Source: Neurospora intermedia (Eukaryota; Ascomycota; Sordariomycetes; Sordariales; Sordariaceae). Taken from it: a stretch of DNA of 64,000 nt. Where the stretch lies: contig BTPP01000006.1 of the NCBI GenBank assembly GCA_037102815.1, positions 1,054,001-1,118,000 on the forward strand, read 5' to 3'. The notes below the pieces were generated by a model. It saw only the letters and a program-made list of their open reading frames with translations. It was not told the origin of the DNA and did no database searches. Position numbers and translations under genes: made by a program. How positions within the stretch are numbered: the stretch's first letter is position 1; each line of letters starts with the position of its first letter. Below, piece by piece: positions 57,405 through 64,000 of this stretch.

Positions 57405-57769
57405 AGTTGCTGTTGTAGTTGCTGTTGTTGCTGAGTTTGTTGTTTTCCTTGTTCTTGTTCCTGTTCTTCTTCTTCCGGGGACTGGCTCTGATGGTGCTCT
57501 TCCTCCTCGCCTTCGGCTACCAGTTCGGTTCCTTCCTGAGCGCTATCATCATGTGCTGCTCTCCTCCGCCCTCCAGCTCCACGAGTACTACCACCGCCAC
57601 CTATCCTGGCTCTGTAAACAACCCCACGATATCCCGGCGCAAAGTTGTAGCTCTGTCGTGGCGAATCATCGCCTTCATCGTCCGGCGCGTCATCGACTAT
57701 CATGTCATCCGCTTGTAACATGCGGCGCACCTCTGAGGGCCGTAGATTGATGGCGTACCTACCGCACAT
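56246..57769 (-). CDS. SRAP-domain protein (HMCES/YedK family, abasic-site crosslinker)
   Basis: Single exon, 507 residues. SRAP proteins bind abasic sites in single-stranded DNA through Cys2, forming a protective crosslink at replication forks. The ATG at 57769 is chosen because it gives MCGRYAIN, exposing Cys2; longer open frames lack this. Other family residues are NFAPG, INCRDDS, VIPAQGFFEW (active-site Glu) and FLHDRMPVIL (active-site His). The fold is interrupted at about residues 95-160 by an Asp/Glu-then-Gln insert ending in a run of about 26 Gln encoded by CAA repeats. After the domain comes a long Lys/Glu-rich tail with PPVKKS and a C-terminal TQKITKFF, which resembles a PCNA-interacting box. 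Nuclear location is inferred. The next gene downstream is divergently spaced by 1.1 kb. Confidence 0.92.
57328..57403. repeat. (CAA)n trinucleotide repeat inside the SRAP gene
   Basis: About 25 uninterrupted GTT units on the plus strand (CAA on the coding strand), flanked by further CAA/CAG codons. Translated as polyglutamine. Pure runs of this length are usually variable between strains. Confidence 0.95.
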
Positions 57770-58362
57770 TGTGAAAAGCGGATTGTTGATGAGATGGTGA
57801 TTGCCCGAGTGCAGAGCTTGCGGTAGGACTAAAGCTGGGAAAAAAGAAATGTTAAATGGAATAATGACGTAACATTTCTTTGGCACGCACGATGAACGAT
57901 TGCTCACTTGCAAGATCAGAACGCCTGATCATGTGACCAACAAGTTCACCTCACTTCAACACATGTGGGTTGTTCGCCGTATTCAACAAAAGGGCATTCT
58001 TCTTCCTGCACAAGGAGCTAATAAACATATATAACCGCCAAAGACCATTTTCTCCAAAACACCACCCTCCCTTTCCACGCGCAGCTTTGACTCTCTATGA
58101 TTAAACATACACACCCACGCGCGCGCGCTCAAAACCCCAGGGTATCAACTCTTATCCCGTCCTTCTTGACGCATGATCTCGCATTCTGTCATCCCCATCA
58201 AGAGATATCAAGACAGTTTGATGAAGCCAGTTTTTTTCCTGACGGCTCCCAAGATCCCCACATCGTACATTGATATCCCCTGAGATGTTTTTTGTGCAAA
58301 AGCTTTCCGTTCGACACCGTTACCATGCAAAAAAAAGAAAAACTAAAAATGACACTCACTGC
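57770..58362. other. Spacer between SRAP and Pol III subunit genes
   Basis: About 0.6 kb. It holds the SRAP promoter and the Pol III subunit 3' region. A CGCGCGCG dinucleotide run lies near 58,117-58,126. No gene is supported. Confidence 0.45.
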
Positions 58363-61300
58363 TTAGGCAACAGCCACCATGGGCGCTGCCGGCATCATAC
58401 CATCAATCTTTCCCCCACGCCCGGTAGACGCAGCCGCAGCGGCAGTGGTTTTCCTCATCTCCATCTTTGCCCTCCTCTTTTCTGCCTCATCCTTCTTCCA
58501 CACCTCCTCGAACATGGACTTTTTGGGTCTAACCTGATGATCCCGGATACCCAACCGTCTGACGACCTGGAATGCTCCCGTACCGATCTTCATGGTCTGG
58601 CCCATGATGATACACTCCGACACACCGAGAATGCGGTCGGTCTTCATGCCCGCGGCCGCATCGAACAAGTGATCGGGTGTGCGCTCGAATGAGGCAAGCT
58701 GCAGAACGCTGTCGCGCATCTTGGCGAGACCATGGCGCGTGATACCGAGAATCTCGCCCTTGTAGGTCATGACGTCGGCCAGCAAATCCATGTGACGGGG
58801 ATCAATGCCCATGTCGCCCATGACGCTGCCGATCTCCTTAGCGATGGTGGTGCGGGCGGCTTCGATGCCCAAAACGTCGCGGCACTCCATGATGGAGTTG
58901 GAGATACACTTAGTGCCGATGACGCCCTCCGTGGTCATGCAGGCGCGCAGGCCGTAACCTTCAACGAGGACCTTGTGCTCATTGGACTCGCTGGATTGGA
59001 TGATGGCACGGAAAGCCTCGGGGTAGCCGGAGATGGGCACAGAAGGGAGCATGCGCTTGAGGAAGTTGACGCGCAGTTGGAAGTCGGCGGCGGTCTCGTC
59101 CGAGGTGGTGAGAAGCAATTGGCCCTTCTCAATCGCTGCGGCGCGAACTCGCGCCGCCTTCTTTTGTGCGGTCAGATCCTTCCAGTCGTTGCTCACGATG
59201 ACCTCAATAGTATTATCGGGACCGATCTTGAGGTCGTCCATCTCCACCTTGAGCTTGAGCTTCTTAGCCTTGACGATGGCCACCATGATCTCGCGAAGAC
59301 CGATACCGAGCTGCATGTCCGAAAGAGCCTGCATATCGATCTTGAGGACAATCTTGGCAACATCCGGAAGCCAGACATCCTCAACATAAGTGATGACATC
59401 CGAGATATAAGTCTTTTCAATCTTGCCCTTGACGATGCGCGCGGCCTTGATGTCTCGGTTGTTTTCGAGCTCGCAGCTGATGACTGGCGTGCTGATAAGT
59501 TTCGAGGCGCCAATGATTTCCTTGATACGGGGAACACCCTGAGTGATACTCATACCGGCGACACCGGCGAAATGGAAAGTCTTGAGTGTCATCTGCGTAC
59601 CGGGTTCACCGATAGATTGCGCACCAACGGCGCCGACGGCGTGGCCAGGCTCCACCTTTGCCTTATCGAACTTGGAAAGACAGAGGTTCATGAACTTTCT
59701 CAGGGTAGCCTCCGAAACCTTGGCGACACGATCAACGTGGGCTTGCTGGATTTCTTCTTCTTCCGGATCCAGCATCTTGATATCGCCGCCGTTTTGCTTC
59801 TTCTCCCATGCAGCAAATTCCTTCAGCAGGTCCGCGTTGTCCTGAGGCAGACAAGGATCCAAGCCGGCGAGTTTGCGTGCTTTTGCCAGCTTGAGCGCAC
59901 GCTTATCCATCTCAGCCTGAATGGTGTTGAGATAGACTCTGGCACCTTCATGCTCATCGATGGCGATGAACACATCGTGATCGTCACTTTCCGCAATCGT
60001 CTTGTCCTCGTAGTGCAGCAACTCGCCCGTGACAAGGTGCTTGCGCACGTACCATTTCCGCCTTTCGTCCAGAATCTCCTTGCACATGGCCGAGATTTCT
60101 GCTGGAAGCAGCGACCTGTCATTGTGGTTCATTGTCAAGCTTTCGGCATGATTCCATGATCTCTCGAAATCAACAGGCTTGGCGTTACCCTCCATGTCTG
60201 CTGGATCCAGTCTGTCGGCACCGTACTGGAACTGCACAATATTTCCTTCTGATGTCCGCACGGTATCGTCGTACTGAGTTGAGAGATCTTCCAATGACTT
60301 CATGAGACGACGAGACATGTAACCTGTCTCGGCTGTCTTGACAGCGGTATCGACCAAACCTTCTCTGCCAGAGATGGCGTGGAAAAGGAACTCAGTGGGC
60401 ACTAGACCAGTGTAGAAACTGTTGCGCACGAAACCTTTGCTGGGGGGCTGACGAGCGTTCTTGTGGAAGTGGAAGAGGGTACGATCCTGGAATCCATCCG
60501 CAACACGCTTGCCACCAATAATCTGCTGTCCGACAAGGGCAACCATCTGGGCGACGTTGATGTCGGAACCCTTGGAACCGGATTTGGCCATGATCAAGGG
60601 AGAGTTGTTGCGACTCAAATGGCCGACACAGTAGTCACCGGCCTGCGAACGGACTTTACTGAGAATACCAGAGATCTTGTTCTCAAGCGTCTCCTCCATG
60701 TTACAACCGGGAGCCTTTTCAAGCCTTCCAGACTTGAACTGTGCGATGAGGTCGTCGCAGAGTGCATACGCATCCTGAACCAGCTTAGCCTTGTGCTCTG
60801 TCAAATCCTTGGACGGATAGACGTCGCCAACACCAATCGAAAACCCGCGAAGAGTTAGTGTGCGAGCACACAGCTTGGCCAGACGGTTCATGGCCTGAGC
60901 AGCGTGCTCCGGACCCCAATCACGAAGGATAACATAAAAGACCGAGTTCTTCTTGCCACCACCAACGGTCGACTTGTCCATTCTTCCGCACATAACCTCA
61001 GAATTGCGGACGACCAAGTAGCAATCGTCAATGTCCATATCCGGAAGCTCGCCTGGCTTCGCCTTGTAGACCTTGTTCTTGGCCTCGAGGTTGACGAGGA
61101 CCGGTGATTGCTTGTTGGGACGCATCAGAACGTTGAAAATCTGCTTGCCCGTCCACAACTCGACGGGTTTGATGATGGTAGGCGGGGGAAGGTCGAGATG
61201 GGTTTCGCCCAGCAGCATCTGCGTGCAGATGTAGGTAAAGGTCTTGCGGTCGAGGAACAAATCTTTGCTACTCAGGAGGTATGCCGCAGTAATGAAATCC

Positions 61301-62964
61301 TGCGTGGCGGCGATGATAGGTTCACCGTTCTTGGGGGTAATCAAGTTGTTTTGGACACCCATGAGGTTGATGGCTTCGGCGCGAGCCTCTTCTGTTTGCG
61401 GAAGATGAAGGTTCATTTCGTCTCCATCGAAATCGGCGTTATAGGGAGTGCACACGCATTCGTTGAGACGGAACGTCCTCCAGGGTCGAACCTTTGCACG
61501 ATGGCTCATGATAGACAGCTTATGTAGCGAGGGCTGACGGTTAAAGAGTACAATGTCGCCGTCTTCCAAATGTCTTTCAACAACGTCACCAAACTTGAGT
61601 TCCCGCGCGCGTTCCTCCCGGATGGACTCATCACCAAAGTTCAGGTTGAACTTCATGCCACCATCCCTTTTGATGACGCCCTGAGCACCAGGCCATACTT
61701 TGGGTCCATTCATGACGCATTTTCGCAACTTTTCAATGTTGTTGCGGTTCACCCGCTCGGGGTAGGTCAGGTTCTTAGCCACGCGCTCGGGAACGGCAAC
61801 CTGGTCGATTCCCAAGTTGGGATCAGGCGAAATGACTGTGCGGCCGGAGAAGTCGACACGCTTACCCGACAGATTACCACGGAAACGACCCTGCTTACCC
61901 TTCAGACGCTGGCAGAAGCCGCGGATGGGCTTGCCAAAGCCTGGCTGGTAGAGACCGGGAACATCACTGTTGACGTACATACCAACCTGGAGCTGGATAA
62001 ACTCCCATTGTTCCATGATGGTGTTGAGAGCAGCACCTTTGAGGAGGGATTCGCGCAAATGGCCGGCGTAGAGAATGATTTCGGAGAGTTTACTGGTAAT
62101 GTCATCCTCGTTACTGGCGGCTTCTTGCTGGACCGACGGACGAATACAGATTGGAGGAGCGGGAAGATATTGCCACAAGAACATCTCTGGTCTGCCCTCG
62201 GAAGGGTTCAATCCGAGCAACTCGCAGTCCTCGGCGGTGATTTTCTTGAACAATTTCAGGACCTTGAGAGGATCCATGTCGTCCATAGCTTTCTTGGAGT
62301 GCTTCTCGAGGTCCGGAGTGAATGTTTTTGCCTGGATGAAGGAGGAATCGAAGGCGGCCTTGGCAACGGGAGGAACCTTTTTCTGAGCAGTCGACTTGTT
62401 GAAGTGCGAGAACTTGTCGTGGGTAAGCTTCATGACGCTCAACTTGCGAATAACACCCTGGGTGTCGCCGCAGTAGGGGCACGTCTTTTGCTTGCGGCAT
62501 TCATCGTTGATCTTTTTGAGGATGGCTGATCGCTTGAGGTTATCGATACCAGGGGCACGGAGAGCCTTGAGGAACTTGGCCTTGGGTTCCTCCTCGAGCA
62601 GGACCTTTGAGCAGGTCTTGCAGATGTTTTGGAGGGTGGCCTGAATGTACTTGAGATAGCCGATGTGGAAGACGGGAAGTGGGAGGCGGACGTGACCGAA
62701 GTGACCGGCGCAGGACTGGAGAGGGAGGTTGCAGGTCTCGCAGGTGCCCGTCTTGCTCGAAGTACCGAGACGGGGATCGAGGGGACCGTGGGGGAAAGTG
62801 CGGCGGCCGTTTTCGACGTCGTACAGGAGGTTGTCAGAGACTTCGAGGACACCCTGATTTACTATATCCTGATGTGACTGGACTCCGAACTGCAGGGCTC
62901 TGAAGCGCTTAGGGAGCTGGTCGGCCAGCTGCTCCTTGATAGGAGCTCTCTGCTCGGCACCCAT
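58363..62964 (-). CDS. rpc1: DNA-directed RNA polymerase III largest subunit
   Basis: A single uninterrupted exon of 1533 residues. The subunit forms the catalytic cleft of Pol III, which transcribes tRNA and 5S rRNA genes. Zinc-binding cysteines appear in TCETCNLPLQSCAGHFGH and in CKTCSKVLL / CPYCGDTQG. The clamp and rudder stretch reads RGFCQRLKGKQGRFRGNLSGKRVDFSGRTV; the catalytic Mg-binding motif is NADFDGDEMNLH (about residue 510). The bridge helix lies in FLFHAISGREGLVDTAVKTAETGYMSRRL, and the trigger loop in GAQSIGEPGTQMTLKTFHFAG. The Pol III choice over Pol I/II rests on the absence of a heptad CTD and on close likeness to yeast Rpc160 (FHIGYLKYIQATLQNICKTC; end LGQTM-like IIMGQTMKIGTGAF). 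A short Ala/Gly tail follows. Confidence 0.97.
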   Translation of the reverse strand: MGAEQRAPIKEQLADQLPKRFRALQFGVQSHQDIVNQGVLEVSDNLLYDVENGRRTFPHGPLDPRLGTSSKTGTCETCNLPLQSCAGHFGHVRLPLPVFHIGYLKYIQATLQNICKTCSKVLLEEEPKAKFLKALRAPGIDNLKRSAILKKINDECRKQKTCPYCGDTQGVIRKLSVMKLTHDKFSHFNKSTAQKKVPPVAKAAFDSSFIQAKTFTPDLEKHSKKAMDDMDPLKVLKLFKKITAEDCELLGLNPSEGRPEMFLWQYLPAPPICIRPSVQQEAASNEDDITSKLSEIILYAGHLRESLLKGAALNTIMEQWEFIQLQVGMYVNSDVPGLYQPGFGKPIRGFCQRLKGKQGRFRGNLSGKRVDFSGRTVISPDPNLGIDQVAVPERVAKNLTYPERVNRNNIEKLRKCVMNGPKVWPGAQGVIKRDGGMKFNLNFGDESIREERARELKFGDVVERHLEDGDIVLFNRQPSLHKLSIMSHRAKVRPWRTFRLNECVCTPYNADFDGDEMNLHLPQTEEARAEAINLMGVQNNLITPKNGEPIIAATQDFITAAYLLSSKDLFLDRKTFTYICTQMLLGETHLDLPPPTIIKPVELWTGKQIFNVLMRPNKQSPVLVNLEAKNKVYKAKPGELPDMDIDDCYLVVRNSEVMCGRMDKSTVGGGKKNSVFYVILRDWGPEHAAQAMNRLAKLCARTLTLRGFSIGVGDVYPSKDLTEHKAKLVQDAYALCDDLIAQFKSGRLEKAPGCNMEETLENKISGILSKVRSQAGDYCVGHLSRNNSPLIMAKSGSKGSDINVAQMVALVGQQIIGGKRVADGFQDRTLFHFHKNARQPPSKGFVRNSFYTGLVPTEFLFHAISGREGLVDTAVKTAETGYMSRRLMKSLEDLSTQYDDTVRTSEGNIVQFQYGADRLDPADMEGNAKPVDFERSWNHAESLTMNHNDRSLLPAEISAMCKEILDERRKWYVRKHLVTGELLHYEDKTIAESDDHDVFIAIDEHEGARVYLNTIQAEMDKRALKLAKARKLAGLDPCLPQDNADLLKEFAAWEKKQNGGDIKMLDPEEEEIQQAHVDRVAKVSEATLRKFMNLCLSKFDKAKVEPGHAVGAVGAQSIGEPGTQMTLKTFHFAGVAGMSITQGVPRIKEIIGASKLISTPVISCELENNRDIKAARIVKGKIEKTYISDVITYVEDVWLPDVAKIVLKIDMQALSDMQLGIGLREIMVAIVKAKKLKLKVEMDDLKIGPDNTIEVIVSNDWKDLTAQKKAARVRAAAIEKGQLLLTTSDETAADFQLRVNFLKRMLPSVPISGYPEAFRAIIQSSESNEHKVLVEGYGLRACMTTEGVIGTKCISNSIMECRDVLGIEAARTTIAKEIGSVMGDMGIDPRHMDLLADVMTYKGEILGITRHGLAKMRDSVLQLASFERTPDHLFDAAAGMKTDRILGVSECIIMGQTMKIGTGAFQVVRRLGIRDHQVRPKKSMFEEVWKKDEAEKRRAKMEMRKTTAAAAASTGRGGKIDGMMPAAPMVAVA

Positions 62965-64000
62965 TGTGATATGAATCGTATTTCAGTTGTCGAGACTAGC
63001 AATGCCATCAACAGGGCATGCGTAGCAGGTAGAGGAGGTGGCTACTGGAAGAGAGCAGTCGGGTGCCCTGTTCTGGTGATCATACAATGTCGCTACCGGC
63101 TCATGGCGGACTCTCTGTATTTGTCTGATGGATGGAGGTGATGTCGAGTCGAGGTTATCGAGTGCTTGTAAGACCCGTTCGCAATGGTCGCTGTGAAGAA
63201 GCTAGAGCGAAACGGAAGCCAGAGGCTGTCGATTGAGACTGTGGTGGGCGACGAGAGGTGCCCTGGCGGTAGATTCGGGGTAGAGATCGCTATCGGCCGA
63301 GGCTTATACGAAATTTTGCAGTTGACGCTTGTCGTAGTGGAATCTCCGACGAGGTTATAGAATACACTATGGTATGCCGTAGCAAGTGTCGCCGTATGCT
63401 GAATATCCCAGACAATGGAAGTCGAAAGTGAAAAATGGAAGGAAATGAGGTGGCAGATAGCCGTTGGTGTTGGAAAAAGTGAATTGGGACAAATTCGCGA
63501 CCCGTCTTTTGAAAATTATTTTGTCGCTGCGCGCGCTGCGACTCCATCCATTACAGTGGTGCACCCATGCTGAAAACGGGCACCACACTGGAGGGGGGGG
63601 CGGGGCGGGGCCCGGGCGGCACGGCAGTCGAGAAGATGGAAACCCTCCGCCGTCGCCGCCCGCATGACTCCGCGTCCTGGAACTGGTCCAATGGTCGCGA
63701 GTTGGAGACAGACTTCGAAACTTGTGCCCCACCACGCGGTGCCTCCATCTGATCGACCGGCCCCTTCCAGGCCGCTGATACCCCACCATCCGTTATCTTG
63801 TAGGGGTACATGAATCGGGAGAGGGGTACCTAAACTCCTTTCTGCGCCGAGCCTCCAAGACCGCGCCGCTCAAGTACCTCGAACTGTTCCAAAAGTACCC
63901 GGAACTGATGGGTGAGAGTGGGACAAGGACCAGCTGCTGCCAATCACCGCTTGATTCTGATCTGCTGGAATCGTCATTGCCGTGTTGTCCAAGACCGAAG
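62965..64000. other. Upstream region of the Pol III subunit gene, window end
   Basis: About 1.0 kb. It should contain the promoter and leader of rpc1. Short open frames near 63,370-63,810 on both strands have no protein character. A G-run (GGGGGGGGCGGGGCGGGG) lies at about 63,594-63,611. Nothing else is supported before the window ends. Confidence 0.45.

Noticed and set aside
57769-57913. Longer N-terminus for the SRAP protein
   Set aside because: It has no supported ATG and would bury the essential Cys2.
58732-60159. 475-codon plus-strand open frame opposite the Pol III subunit
   Set aside because: It is an antisense image of the conserved rpc1 exon, rich in Leu/Asp/Val with no domain.
1-64000. 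Dispersed 5S rRNA genes, tRNAs, LTR elements, LINEs, CRISPR arrays
   Set aside because: Looked for the usual internal motifs and ends; none was seen. A by-eye scan can miss diverged copies.

Overview
The window looks like nuclear DNA of a filamentous ascomycete of the Sordariales, most likely Neurospora or a very close relative. Genes are spaced 0.3 to several kb apart on both strands. Introns are few and mostly short (about 44-110 nt, GTRNGT...CTRAC...YAG). Proteins carry Gln/Asn-rich insertions, and the spacers carry TAGGTACCTA-type palindromes. No rRNA, tRNA, 5S rRNA or CRISPR array was seen. The organism call rests on gene structure and protein resemblance, not on a database match.

Layout. 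0.7-6.4 kb: riboflavin kinase (-), mRNA cap guanine-N7 methyltransferase (-) and proteasome subunit Rpn7 (+); the last two are divergent. 7.3-8.8 kb: alanine aminotransferase (-). 11.5-12.2 kb: a tiny three-exon mitochondrial ribosomal protein bL33m gene (+). 13.1-18.1 kb: a four-exon gene (-) for a 1633-residue coiled-coil protein. 18.1-25.6 kb: a 7.5-kb stretch without a convincing gene, whose last 2.3 kb look like the leader or promoter of a C2H2 zinc-finger regulator (25.6-27.3 kb). 27.3-33.1 kb: an accessory-looking stretch with two copies of one roughly 315-bp inverted-repeat transposon (MITE), two minisatellite arrays and two unrecognised genes. 33.4-35.8 kb: a secreted type-B carboxylesterase (-). 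36.6-37.0 kb: a second, unrelated inverted-repeat element. 37.3-38.7 kb: biotin synthase (+). 39.9-41.9 kb: chaperonin subunit CCT5 (-). 42.8-45.4 kb: Hbs1-type ribosome-rescue GTPase (+). 47.5-49.9 kb: ER chaperone BiP/GRP78 (+). 50.5-55.1 kb: three hypothetical genes. 56.2-57.8 kb: an SRAP-domain DNA-protein crosslink protein with a long polyglutamine tract (-). 58.4-63.0 kb: the largest subunit of RNA polymerase III in one exon (-).

Most recognised genes are housekeeping: cofactor synthesis (FMN, biotin), protein quality control (Rpn7, CCT5, BiP, Hbs1), transcription and capping (Pol III, cap methyltransferase) and translation (bL33m). They form no operon or obvious cluster. The parts most worth a second look are the giant coiled-coil protein, the Hbs1 splice region whose frames permit more than one isoform, the transposon pair, the repeat-bearing hypothetical gene at 30.5-31.2 kb, the possible mitochondrial leader of alanine aminotransferase and the PCNA-binding-like tail of the SRAP protein. 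Exon junctions were placed by eye from splice signals, frame and family resemblance.
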